From positions 1 to 37,414 of the forward strand of contig CAZBRO010000040.1 of NCBI GenBank assembly GCA_964494505.1: a stretch of 37,414 nucleotides of DNA, given 5' to 3'. Positions within the stretch are counted from its first letter, which is position 1; every line of letters starts with the position of its first letter. Source of the stretch: CAIYRG01 sp964494505 (GTDB lineage Bacteria > Pseudomonadota > Alphaproteobacteria > Micropepsales > Micropepsaceae). The translations under genes and the position numbers were made by a program. Under the pieces are notes generated by a model, which had not been told where the DNA came from, ran no database searches, and saw nothing but the letters and a program-made list of their open reading frames with translations. This document shows, piece after piece, positions 24,816-32,084 of this stretch.

Positions 24816-26021
24816 CTATACGCTCTGTGGAGCCTGAAGCTCGAATTCGTTCCAATCAGTGTCGGATGGTAAATGTCCCGAGTCAACTACTGACGAAATC
24901 ACTCGCGCACAAATCTTCACCGCAGCTTCGACACCTTCTTGCTGAGCGTCTTTAGCAGTTCCGCCATGCACCAGGGCACTTCGCGTGTCGTAGAGTTTTT
25001 GCAGTATTCTCCTGTTGCCGACGCGCTCGACCACCTTATCTGATGATAGCAACGCGGACCTAAGACTAACCTTCCACCGTAGTTCACCAGGACTCCTATC
25101 TCCGACAAGGGTCTCCAATGCCACACAAAGGTCAACTGCTTTGTCCCCTGTTTCTGTCCTCCGCATTGATTGATTTAGCCTTTGCAGGGCAATTCGAATG
25201 CGTTTCTTCAGTGGTTCAGGCAGAGCGAGATATTTGGAAACGAGCGTCCCAACTGACAGTTCATCGAGCATTGTTGGCATGTGACCAAAGTGTGGATTGA
25301 TTTCCAAATGTGAACTGGAAGAACCACTAAGACACACCTCCTGGAGGTCTGGATCGGAAAACTGAAACCACCGCATCATTGGAATTGGCATAGATGGGCC
25401 AATCAACGTCAAGCACAGACAAATATCTTCCAACGGAATGTTTTCGGTCGAAAACTCGCCGAGGGGTTCCCGGCTAGGATCAAAAAGGACAGGCTCAATC
25501 TGAGTGCGCGCAATCAATGCTACGGACGGGGCTTCAAAGGACATCGCATTGATAGGGAACCCGGGGTAAGTACCTTGCAGATGCCCGCTGACTAGCGCTT
25601 GCTTCTGAGCAGAGGGCGGTAAGCACGAAAGACGAACAATCTCGACTCGCTCTGTTAATCGGACGGCATCCATTACTTGCACACCCCAAATGGGCAATAC
25701 ATACAATCCGTCTGCTTTCCGTGTTGCTAAAATTCTTTCCAGCCAACTAACGGCTGCCTCCGGCGTTTCAGCGACTGATCGCCTCAGAAGTCTATCTGGC
25801 ACCGTAACGATCAGGCTGGAGGCACCTTGGCCCGAACGAACCATTACGTTTTGTTCGAACTCTGGCTGACCCTTGAGAAATTGGGTAACTTGCTCCCTAA
25901 GGCTCATCCAATTTGGGCCGTGGTCGCGGCTATCTCTGTCCTGACCGTGGACCATGTCGATGCACAAGACCGCCTCTTTGTTCAGCTTACGAAGCAATTC
26001 GACTAGGCCACCTCGATCCAT
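24816..26021 (-). CDS. HEPN-domain protein (Apea-like), possible RNase or defence protein
   Basis: A 401-residue protein. Its C-terminal 120 residues match the pattern of Apea-like HEPN domains: GDKAVDLCVALETLVGD near 292-308, LRWKVSLRSALLSS near 314-327, and LYDTRSALVHGG near 343-354. The last holds R347-x4-H352, the R-x4-6-H motif of HEPN ribonucleases. The first 270 residues match nothing I recognise. The gene has visibly lower GC: three 60-base lines counted at 43, 47 and 53%, against 70% in a line of sdhA, which suggests recent transfer. It stands alone, convergent with sdhA. HEPN proteins act in phage defence, toxin-antitoxin pairs and RNA processing; the role here is inferred. No Shine-Dalgarno sequence is visible before the ATG. 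Confidence 0.72.
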   Translation of the reverse strand: MDRGGLVELLRKLNKEAVLCIDMVHGQDRDSRDHGPNWMSLREQVTQFLKGQPEFEQNVMVRSGQGASSLIVTVPDRLLRRSVAETPEAAVSWLERILATRKADGLYVLPIWGVQVMDAVRLTERVEIVRLSCLPPSAQKQALVSGHLQGTYPGFPINAMSFEAPSVALIARTQIEPVLFDPSREPLGEFSTENIPLEDICLCLTLIGPSMPIPMMRWFQFSDPDLQEVCLSGSSSSHLEINPHFGHMPTMLDELSVGTLVSKYLALPEPLKKRIRIALQRLNQSMRRTETGDKAVDLCVALETLVGDRSPGELRWKVSLRSALLSSDKVVERVGNRRILQKLYDTRSALVHGGTAKDAQQEGVEAAVKICARVISSVVDSGHLPSDTDWNEFELQAPQSV

Positions 26022-26397
26022 AGTTTATGTATCCACAATTGGCTAAGCACTCGGCGAAGCGCGCTTCGGGAGCGTGTTTGGGCGATGCGATAGGCATGGA
26101 ACAGCGGACTGATTGTTTACTATGTACCGTGCGTCGGCAAATTTAGCATCGCTTTTGATGCATTGCTCAATCGCAATTGGTGGGAGTTAAGGAGTTAAAC
26201 ACCTGAGGCCGCGAGAAATTTTTTCGCCGACACCCCGGTTCGCGTTGGCCTTTCGGGGAACCTTCGCCCGAAAAATATCGTTTTCTGTTCAGTTGAGGTT
26301 CAGCCCGGCTGGACCAGATTCAGCGATATCAAAGGGGGCCGCGGTGTCAGCGAGAGCCAATCCGAACCGAAGGACCCGAACCGAAAGGACGACCACT
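26022..26397. other. 376-bp intergenic region between the HEPN gene and the glycine-zipper gene
   Basis: No convincing coding sequence. The left part is relatively AT-rich, like the HEPN gene, so the transferred segment may extend to about 26210. It holds a direct repeat GGAGTTAA at 26183-26190 and 26191-26198, a GTTCAG direct repeat at 26287-26303, and a tandem CCGAACCGAA(A)GGAC repeat at 26362-26375 and 26376-26390 just before the next gene. Confidence 0.6.
26287..26303 (+). promoter_or_regulatory. GTTCAG direct repeat with 11-bp period, possible response-regulator site
   Basis: GTTCAG-ttgag-GTTCAG places two identical half-sites one DNA turn apart, as OmpR/PhoB-type regulators need. It lies 94 bp before the ATG of the glycine-zipper protein gene. 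A near-copy precedes the Gly-rich gene at 11861. Confidence 0.45.
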
Positions 26398-27234
26398 ATG
26401 TGGACGAAAAAGACTCTGGCGCTTCTCACCGCCGCCGCGATGGCCGGAAGCGCAATCGCGCCGGCCGCGGCTCAGCCCTACGGCAATGGCTACAACAGCC
26501 AGTACAATTCCCAATATGGGCCGCCGCCGGACGATCGCTACGGAGCGCCACCGCCCAACAACTCGTACGGTCCGCCGCCGCCTAATGGCGGCTATGGCCC
26601 ACCACCGCCCAATGGCGGCTATGGCCCGCCACCGCCCAATGGCGGCTACGGCCCGCCACCATCCGATAGCGCTTATGGCCCGCCGCCTCCCTCGGATCAG
26701 GATGCCCCGCCGCCGCCGCCACCGGGCGTCAGCTATAACCAAGGTTACGACCGAGGCTATGCCGACGCACAGACGCGGTCCCCTGCCCGCTTCGACCGGG
26801 ACGCCTATTACCGCGATTGCGAGCAGCAGCGCTCGGGTAACACGGCGGGCGGCGCTATCATTGGAGCGATTGCGGGCGGGCTTCTTGGAAACGCGATTTC
26901 GCGCGGACCCCAGCGGGGCGCAGGAACGGCGGTCGGTGCGGTGCTCGGCGGCGTCGTCGGCGCCGGCATCGGCAGCAACCTCAACTGCGAAGAGCGCAGC
27001 TACGCGGTCAACACCTACTACACCGGATTTGAAGCTGGCCGGCCGCACGCGCGCTATGAGTGGCGCAGCCCCCGCAGCGACGCTTATGGCTATCTCACGG
27101 TCGGCGATTACTATTATGACCGCGGTGTGCGCTGCGCCACCTATTCGCAGCGCGTCTTCATTCATGGACGGCCCGAGATTGAGCGCGGCTTTGCCTGCCG
27201 CCGGCCGAACGGCACTTGGGAATTGAGGCGCTAG
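26398..27234 (+). CDS. secreted Pro/Tyr-rich protein with glycine-zipper segment
   Basis: A 278-residue envelope protein. A signal peptide (KKTLALLTAAAMAGSAIAPAAA) is followed by a Pro-Gly-Tyr-Asn repeat region (GPPPPNGGY units, residues about 35-110), then a glycine-zipper 2TM-like segment (GGAIIGAIAGGLLGNAISRG and AVGAVLGGVVGAGIGSNL, about 150-195), and a cysteine-containing C-terminal domain (DRGVRCATYSQRVFIHG, RRPNGTWELR). Glycine-zipper envelope proteins may sit in the outer membrane, but no activity is established. The ATG at 26398 is preceded by AAAGGA. A strong hairpin terminator follows. Regulation by an envelope-stress two-component system is possible given the GTTCAG repeats upstream. 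Confidence 0.85.
   Translation: MWTKKTLALLTAAAMAGSAIAPAAAQPYGNGYNSQYNSQYGPPPDDRYGAPPPNNSYGPPPPNGGYGPPPPNGGYGPPPPNGGYGPPPSDSAYGPPPPSDQDAPPPPPPGVSYNQGYDRGYADAQTRSPARFDRDAYYRDCEQQRSGNTAGGAIIGAIAGGLLGNAISRGPQRGAGTAVGAVLGGVVGAGIGSNLNCEERSYAVNTYYTGFEAGRPHARYEWRSPRSDAYGYLTVGDYYYDRGVRCATYSQRVFIHGRPEIERGFACRRPNGTWELRR
26584..26664 (+). repeat. 27-bp in-frame tandem repeat (three units)
   Basis: A 27-base unit starting AATGGCGGCTA begins at 26584, 26611 and 26638, encoding NGGYGPPPP. It is within the glycine-zipper gene and keeps the frame, so unit number may vary between strains. Confidence 0.8.
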
Positions 27235-27257
27235 AAACGCCACTCCGTCCACGTTCT

Positions 27258-27292
27258 GAAAGGCGCTCCCGGCTTCGGGGCGCCTTTCTTTT
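27258..27292 (+). terminator. Rho-independent terminator after the glycine-zipper gene
   Basis: Arms GAAAGGCG (27258-27265) and CGCCTTTC (27281-27288) pair, with an inner CCCG/CGGG pairing around a GCTT loop, and the 3' arm runs into TTTT. It lies 24 bp after the stop at 27234. Confidence 0.85.
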
Positions 27293-27297
27293 GGCCT

Positions 27298-27318
27298 GTG
27301 TCGGATGGTGTCCGACAC
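27298..27318. promoter_or_regulatory. 8-bp inverted repeat upstream of the GYF_2 gene
   Basis: GTGTCGGA-TGGTG-TCCGACAC is a perfect 8-bp inverted repeat with a 5-base centre, directly after the terminator and 66 bp before the ATG at 27385. It could be an operator for a dimeric regulator or an RNA hairpin. No T-run follows, so it is not a second terminator. Confidence 0.45.
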
Positions 27319-27384
27319 GCAGCCGCAACGCCGAAGTAACCATTCGGCTCTAGGTTTGGCTGGACTGTTGAGGAGCGTGAGCCG

Positions 27385-27984
27385 ATGGCCGGCCAATGGA
27401 TGATGAGCGTCGCCGGACGGTTCTATGGCCCGTTCTCCGGTGCGCGGATGGAAGCCTTTGCCGTGGAGGGCCGCCTTGCTGCGACTTCGCTCGTCGCGCG
27501 CGAGGAGAACTCCGATTGGCATGAAGCCGGGGCAGAGCCGGAATTCGCCCATTTGTTCGCGGCGCGCCCGGAACAGGCGGCAGAAGCGGCGCCTGCGGCC
27601 GTCATCGAGACGCCCGTGCCTCAGCCTCATCCGCAGCTACAGCCTCAGCCTCAGCCTCAGCTACAGCCTCAACCTCAGCCCGAAGGGGATACCCACGAGG
27701 GTACCCGCTCCCAATTCGCCATCGTCGTGGATGTGAAGTCGCGGGGCGGCGGTGACATGGAGCAGGCGATCCTTTCGCTGGGGCCCGCTTACCGGCTGCT
27801 GCCGAACATCTGGATTCTCTCGACCGAGCAGACCGTCAACGCCGTGCGCAACCGGCTGGTGCAGGAACTGGGCAAGGCGGATTCGCTGTTCGTCGTGGAT
27901 GCCTCGCGCGGCAAGGCATCGTGGTTCAATTTCGGCCCCGAAGCCGACGTGCGCATCCGCAAGGTGTGGCAGAAGGCGTCCTGA
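27385..27984 (+). CDS. GYF_2-domain protein with Cas2/SinR-like C-terminal domain
   Basis: A 199-residue protein in three parts. Residues 3-60 match the GYF_2 (DUF4339) fold: W then GRFYGPFSGARMEAFAVEGR, TSLVAREENSDWHEAG. Residues 79-98 are a Pro-Gln linker made by hexanucleotide repeats. Residues 109-185 resemble the ferredoxin-like fold of Cas2/SinR-type proteins: strand FAIVVDVKSRG, helix EQAILSLG, strand NIWILSTEQT, helix AVRNRLVQELGKAD, strand SLFVVDASRGKASWFNFG. The resemblance rests on the order of motifs, not on a search. No CRISPR array or other cas gene is near, so I do not propose CRISPR function. No signal peptide; probably cytoplasmic, with GYF_2 binding a partner. Confidence 0.7.
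   Translation: MAGQWMMSVAGRFYGPFSGARMEAFAVEGRLAATSLVAREENSDWHEAGAEPEFAHLFAARPEQAAEAAPAAVIETPVPQPHPQLQPQPQPQLQPQPQPEGDTHEGTRSQFAIVVDVKSRGGGDMEQAILSLGPAYRLLPNIWILSTEQTVNAVRNRLVQELGKADSLFVVDASRGKASWFNFGPEADVRIRKVWQKAS
27619..27678 (+). repeat. hexanucleotide tandem repeat encoding Pro/Leu-Gln linker
   Basis: Ten units of six bases (mostly CCTCAG, with CTACAG, CCTCAT, CCGCAG and CCTCAA variants) encode residues 79-98. It can change length by slippage without breaking the frame, altering the spacing between the two domains. Confidence 0.8.
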
Positions 27985-28028
27985 CTCCCACCCGGTTCGC
28001 CGTCGCGCAGGCGCGCGGGCTCATCGGC

Positions 28029-28045
28029 CTCCCCACAAGGGGGAG
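28029..28045. terminator. CTCCCC/GGGGAG hairpin between convergent genes
   Basis: CTCCCC at 28029-28034 pairs with GGGGAG at 28040-28045. It lies between the ends of the GYF_2 gene and the carbonic anhydrase gene. It lacks a clear T-run, so termination is uncertain. A related hairpin is at 30737-30758. Confidence 0.35.
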
Positions 28046-28050
28046 CGCGT

Positions 28051-28581
28051 TCAATCCAATCTTTTCAGCTCGTGGCGGTAGCGCTGCCAGCGCTCGAAAT
28101 AGATGTCCGCGTTCGTGAGCAGCAGCGGCACGTCGCCTTCCGTCAGTGTACGGATCACCTTGCCGGGCGTCCCCACGATCAGCGAATTGTCGGGATATTG
28201 CTTTCGCTCCGGGATCAGCGAATTCGCGCCGACGATGGAATTCTTCCCGATGCGGCAGCGATTGAGCAACGTCGCGCCCATGCCGATGATGGTGTTGTCG
28301 CCGACGGTTGCCCCGTGCACCACCGCGCCATGGCCGATGGAGACGTTCGCGCCCACCGTCAGCGGAATGCCCGGATCGGTGTGCAGGACCGCCAAGTCCT
28401 GGATGTTCGTGCGCTCGCCGATGCTGATCCAATCGTTGTCGGCGCGGATCACGCTGCCGAACCACACGCTCACGCCCTTGGCAAGACGCACGCGTCCGAT
28501 CAGGGTCGCATCGGGGGCAAGCCAATATTCGCCCTCGGGCGGCAGTTCGGGGCGCCAATCGTCAAGCGCATAAAGCGGCAT
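28051..28581 (-). CDS. gamma-carbonic-anhydrase-family protein (left-handed beta-helix)
   Basis: A 176-residue hexapeptide-repeat protein. Regular repeats such as VSVWFGSVIRAD, TNIQDLAVLHTD, GANVSIGHGAVVHG and ATVGDNTIIGMGATLLN form the beta-helix. The three zinc histidines of the family are present: His67, His84 and His89. Members close to this (YrdA/PaaY-like) bind zinc and some hydrate CO2; activity of this one is not proved by motif. A C-terminal helix follows (LLTNADIYFERWQRYRHELK). Divergent from the PhoH gene. Confidence 0.93.
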   Translation of the reverse strand: MPLYALDDWRPELPPEGEYWLAPDATLIGRVRLAKGVSVWFGSVIRADNDWISIGERTNIQDLAVLHTDPGIPLTVGANVSIGHGAVVHGATVGDNTIIGMGATLLNRCRIGKNSIVGANSLIPERKQYPDNSLIVGTPGKVIRTLTEGDVPLLLTNADIYFERWQRYRHELKRLD

Positions 28582-28745
28582 CGGTTTCTCCGGCTAGATC
28601 CCGCTGCATAAGACATCGCCATCGCTGCCTGAAACAAGAGCAGCGAATTCGTGAACGCAAAACTTTTGTGAAGCCCGCGACGGACCGGGACAAAGAGACT
28701 ACGATTCGAATCACGTTCAGTGAGTCGCCAACATTGGGGGTGTCC

Positions 28746-29492
28746 ATGGCCAGACGTGCCGCGCGTAGCAAAATGCGGGAACGAGGCCATGACGAGAACG
28801 CGAACATCCACACGCTCTATCCACCGTCCACGGCCTGGTCGCCGCTGGAGAGCGATGTCCGCGACCGTAAATATGTAAAGAACGTACGGGCGATGAGCGC
28901 GGGCCAGCAGGCCCTCATGGACGCCATCGAGGAACGCTCCGTCGCCGTTGCGCTGGGCCCTGCGGGAACCGGGAAGACCTATCTCGCCATCGCCAAGGCG
29001 GTGGATGCGCTGGATGCAGGCCGCGTGTCGCGCATCGTGCTGTCGCGCCCCGCAGTGGAGGCCGGCGAAAGCCTGGGCTTTCTTCCGGGCGATGTCGGCG
29101 AGAAACTCGCGCCCTATTTGCGCCCCCTCTACGACGCCCTGACCGAGCGTTTGGGGACCAAGCGCCTGAAAGCGCTGCTCGCCGAAGGCACCATCGAAAT
29201 CGCGCCCGTCGCCTATATGCGGGGGCGTACGCTCAACGACTGCTTCATCGTGATCGACGAGGCGCAGAACTGCACCTATGGGCAGATCAAGATGCTGCTG
29301 ACCCGGCTCGGCTGGCGTTCGACCATGGTGCTGACGGGCGATCCCGACCAGACCGATCTCCTTCCCGGCCTGTCGGGCCTGCGCGAGATCGCAGGGCGCC
29401 TGGAACGGGTGGAGACGATTGCGGTGATCCGGCTCGGCGATGCCGACATCGTGCGCCATCCGCTGGTGGCGGAGATGCTGGGCGTGCTCTGA
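28746..29492 (+). CDS. PhoH-family ATPase, short form
   Basis: A 248-residue P-loop ATPase. The Walker A motif GPAGTGKTYLAIA lies near residues 73-85 and Walker B CFIVIDEAQN near 166-175, with LTGDPDQTDL as sensor region. The N-terminus (about 60 residues) is basic and lacks the KH-like domain of the longer PhoH/YbeZ proteins. Members are linked with ribosome or RNA quality control. The ATG at 28746 (MARRAARSKMRERG) resembles starts of related short PhoH proteins; a GTG at 28740 or 28668 is possible. It is transcribed away from the carbonic anhydrase gene. Confidence 0.88.
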   Translation: MARRAARSKMRERGHDENANIHTLYPPSTAWSPLESDVRDRKYVKNVRAMSAGQQALMDAIEERSVAVALGPAGTGKTYLAIAKAVDALDAGRVSRIVLSRPAVEAGESLGFLPGDVGEKLAPYLRPLYDALTERLGTKRLKALLAEGTIEIAPVAYMRGRTLNDCFIVIDEAQNCTYGQIKMLLTRLGWRSTMVLTGDPDQTDLLPGLSGLREIAGRLERVETIAVIRLGDADIVRHPLVAEMLGVL

Positions 29493-29511
29493 GGGGGCGG
29501 GCGGCGCGCTT

Positions 29512-29799
29512 TCAAACGTGCAGCAGGACTTCGAGCACGAGCAGGCCGAGCGCCAGGCTCCAATAAAGCACGCCCGCGGTCGCCAGCCAAAATGAAACCG
29601 GATGCCACGTCCGCGCCTTGAGGCCTTTGACCGCGCTTTCGAACAGAACGCTTGGCCCGGCCACCACCAGCACCGCGGCCCTGACCGCCATATGGCCGTC
29701 CCTCGGGGAGCCCACGCAGATGCGGTACAGATTGGCGGCAATCGCCGATGCCGTGAAGCCCGCGGTGATCGAAAACAGCAATAGCCATAAGGAGTGCAT
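29512..29799 (-). CDS. small membrane protein of unknown function
   Basis: A 95-residue protein starting at the ATG at 29799, with three hydrophobic segments: LWLLLFSITAGFTASAIAAN, VRAAVLVVAGPSVLFESAV and FWLATAGVLYWSLALGLLVL. The loop LYRICVGSPRDGH is the only polar part of note. Longer upstream starts in this frame (to 29931) have no membrane or family signal. It is convergent with the PhoH gene, 19 bp apart. No domain recognised. Confidence 0.65.
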   Translation of the reverse strand: MHSLWLLLFSITAGFTASAIAANLYRICVGSPRDGHMAVRAAVLVVAGPSVLFESAVKGLKARTWHPVSFWLATAGVLYWSLALGLLVLEVLLHV

Positions 29800-29975
29800 C
29801 GGGAGGGCCTTTGAGATCAGGCGGGCAATTGCAGGGCCCGTGCCGCGAATTGGGCCTGCACTTTGTGCCGAAACGGGGCGAAAGCATTCGCAATGGGCGC
29901 GTGGCCGTCTCTTTTGGAGCCAGCCGGGCATGCTAGAGAGAGCCTGGGACCACCCCGGGGAACACGGGTATTGCC

Positions 29976-30701
29976 ATGAGCCATACGGGCGACGAATTGG
30001 GGCACGCGAGGCGGCGGTCGGGCTGGCTGATTCCGCTTGCCGTCTTTTTCGTCACGGCGTGTCTCTCGGCGGCGATGCTTGCCTATTATTTCGCGCCGGT
30101 CTCACCGGGGGCCGGTGAGGAGCAGCCCGCGCCCACGGATGCGACCCGCCCCATCGCGCTCTCGGTCGGGACTGAGCATTTCCACATTCCCGCGAATTAC
30201 ATCCTGACGGCGGGTGCGCGGCGCGGAGGCGCCATGGACGCAGTCCAGCTGATCGCGATCCTGCCCGATCTCAAAGGCTATTCGCTCGGCGCTGCGCCGG
30301 ACTTCACCGCCAATGCGCCCGATTCCCGCGTGGTTGCGATCACGCTCAAGCTTGGAGCGACGGTGCTGCCGGAACAAGAGCGCCTCGACCGGGTGTACCT
30401 GACCCAGGTGGAGGACCCGAAGGGCCGGGTTGGGCCCTATGGCCTGCGCCAATATGCCTTTCGCGCCGATTCGGGTTATCACGACCAGGATCTGTTCCTG
30501 GGTGCGAGCGACGCGGGCCCCGTGGTGCTGCTCTGCACCAAGCTGACGCCGGATGCGGCATCACCGAGCTGCCTGCGCGATCTGCCGATGGAGAAGGGGC
30601 TGTCGCTCAGCTACCGGTTCAAGCGGGCCCATTTGGGGGAATGGCGGGCCATCGCGGCGGGCATCGGCAGCCGGATCGAGGCGTTTCGGGATAAGGAGTG
30701 A
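29976..30701 (+). CDS. single-pass membrane-anchored protein of unknown function
   Basis: A 241-residue protein with a positively charged N-terminus (ARRRS) and one transmembrane segment near residues 17-40 (LIPLAVFFVTACLSAAMLAYYF); the rest is periplasmic. It includes LSVGTEHFHIPANYILTAGAR, a hydrophilic beta-rich body, and two cysteines (VVLLCTKLTPDAASPSC) that could pair. No known domain is recognised. It is convergent with the DUF3126 gene. Confidence 0.7.
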   Translation: MSHTGDELGHARRRSGWLIPLAVFFVTACLSAAMLAYYFAPVSPGAGEEQPAPTDATRPIALSVGTEHFHIPANYILTAGARRGGAMDAVQLIAILPDLKGYSLGAAPDFTANAPDSRVVAITLKLGATVLPEQERLDRVYLTQVEDPKGRVGPYGLRQYAFRADSGYHDQDLFLGASDAGPVVLLCTKLTPDAASPSCLRDLPMEKGLSLSYRFKRAHLGEWRAIAAGIGSRIEAFRDKE

Positions 30702-30718
30702 GCCTGGTCGCCCCCTCC

Positions 30719-30758
30719 ACCGCCTCCGGCGGTCCCCCTCCCCGGCAAGCGAGGGAGG
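30719..30758. repeat. two adjacent GC hairpins between convergent genes
   Basis: ACCGCC (30719-30724) pairs with GGCGGT (30728-30733), and CCTCCC (30737-30742) pairs with GGGAGG (30753-30758). C-rich tracts flank both. This arrangement looks like a dispersed extragenic repeat seen in many Alphaproteobacteria; copy number is not testable here. It may help termination from both sides. Confidence 0.4.
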
Positions 30759-30770
30759 AAAATAAATGAG

Positions 30771-31001
30771 CTAGCGGGCGCGGGAGGCCGGCGGCTCAGG
30801 CAAATCCATTTCCAGGATGGACATATTGAAGGAATAGGAGATTTCGCCGTCTTCCTCGTCCCGGAAGATGAGGCCGATGAACTCGCCCCCGACATGGACC
30901 TCGACGGAATCCGACTGGGGCCGCTCCAGGAGCGTAATGGTGTCCAGGCGGAACAGGCTCCGCAGATATTTTTCGAGGCGCCAGATTTCACTGCGGGTCA
31001 A
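30771..31001 (-). CDS. DUF3126-family small protein
   Basis: A 76-residue protein with the DUF3126 pattern: RSEIWRLEKYLRSLFRLDTI, then SVEVHVGGEFIGLIFRDEED and ISYSFNMSILEMDL. The family is confined to Alphaproteobacteria, and its function is unknown. The start is a TTG: 31001 aligns with the start of family members and has GGAG at 8 bases; another TTG is at 31022. It lies downstream of cysE on the same strand (77 bp), a neighbourhood I recall in other alphaproteobacteria. Confidence 0.75.
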   Translation of the reverse strand: MTRSEIWRLEKYLRSLFRLDTITLLERPQSDSVEVHVGGEFIGLIFRDEEDGEISYSFNMSILEMDLPEPPASRAR

Positions 31002-31078
31002 AGCTCCAACTCCCAAGAACAAGAAACGTGACCTCGCACGAGCCCCGGCGGAGCGTCAAGCGAGAGCGAAATGGACGG

Positions 31079-31912
31079 TCAGCTTTCGGGATCGGGTTCG
31101 GGCAGGCAGTGATCCATCTCCTGCGAGGGGCACGAGGAGCCGGCCCGGCCGATGATGCGTGCCGGCACGCCCGCAACGGTGGTGTGCGGCGGCACCGGCT
31201 TCAGCACCACCGAGCCCGCGCCCACGCGGCTATATTCGCCGATCTGGATATTGCCGAGCACCTTGGCGCCCACCGACAGCAGCACGCCGCGGCCGATCTT
31301 GGGATGGCGGTCTTCGTCTTCCTTGCCCGTGCCGCCAAGGGTCACGCCGTGGAGCATGGAGACGTCATCGCCGACGACCGCCGTCTCGCCGATTACGATG
31401 CCCGTCGCGTGGTCCATCATGATGCCGCGCCCCAGTCTTGCGGCCGGATGGATGTCCACCGCGAACAGATCCGACATCCGGTTCTGGATGAAATAGGCCA
31501 GGAGCGTGCGCCCGCCCGTCCACAGATGATGGGCCATGCGATAGCTTTGAAGTGCGTGGAAGCCTTTGAAGAACAGAAACGCCTGCACATGGGAATGGCA
31601 GGCGGGATCGCGTTCATATACCGCCGAAAGATCGGCCCTCACCGCTTCGCCGATGGCGGGTTCGGCGGCGAACGCGTCCTCGAAGATTTCCCGCACCTGC
31701 ATGGGAGAGAAGTCGGCGCTGCCGATCTTGGTGGCGAGATGGTAGGACAGCGCCTCTTCCAGCCGGTCGTGCTTGAGGATGTTTGCGTGCGCGAAGCTCG
31801 CAAGCTCGGGCTCGGCTTCCGCCAACCGTTCGGCCTGCTCCCTGAGCGCCGACCAGATCGGATCGCAACTGGCTAATTTTTCGGCAGGGCGCATGGTCCG
31901 ATCCCGGGTCAT
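31079..31912 (-). CDS. cysE: serine O-acetyltransferase
   Basis: A 277-residue enzyme that makes O-acetylserine from serine and acetyl-CoA, the first step of cysteine synthesis. The N-terminal helical domain contains DPIWSALREQAERLAEAEP and FHALQSYRMAHHLW. The beta-helix domain has IHPAARLGRGIMMDHATGIV, VIGETAVVGDDVSMLHGVTL and GAKVLGNIQIGEYSRVGAGS, with the catalytic His in the DHATG segment. The start could be ATG 31912 or the internal ATG at 31894. A C-terminal tail of about 20 residues, rich in Cys and acidic residues, ends the protein; it is a likely site for cysteine feedback or cysteine-synthase binding. Confidence 0.96.
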   Translation of the reverse strand: MTRDRTMRPAEKLASCDPIWSALREQAERLAEAEPELASFAHANILKHDRLEEALSYHLATKIGSADFSPMQVREIFEDAFAAEPAIGEAVRADLSAVYERDPACHSHVQAFLFFKGFHALQSYRMAHHLWTGGRTLLAYFIQNRMSDLFAVDIHPAARLGRGIMMDHATGIVIGETAVVGDDVSMLHGVTLGGTGKEDEDRHPKIGRGVLLSVGAKVLGNIQIGEYSRVGAGSVVLKPVPPHTTVAGVPARIIGRAGSSCPSQEMDHCLPEPDPES

Positions 31913-32084
31913 CAGTTCACCCGATGCATATGGTCATCCAAGGCGACGATTTCACCATATTAGGGCAGCCCGGGGCATAAACCCAGCCTGATATGGCCGC
32001 GCCCTCTTGCGCCCACGCAAACGGCTTTCTTCGCCGAAAGCGGTCCCCTATGGTCGGCAGCGACGCTTTTGACCCGGGAAATCC

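Noticed and set aside
26183..26198. CtrA-type site from two TTAA halves
   Set aside because: The TTAA halves are 4 bp apart, not the 7 bp needed, so it is only a direct repeat.
28701..28725. tRNA T-loop-like GATTCGAATC sequence
   Set aside because: A 10-bp palindrome only; no acceptor stem, anticodon arm or CCA-like end can be drawn around it.
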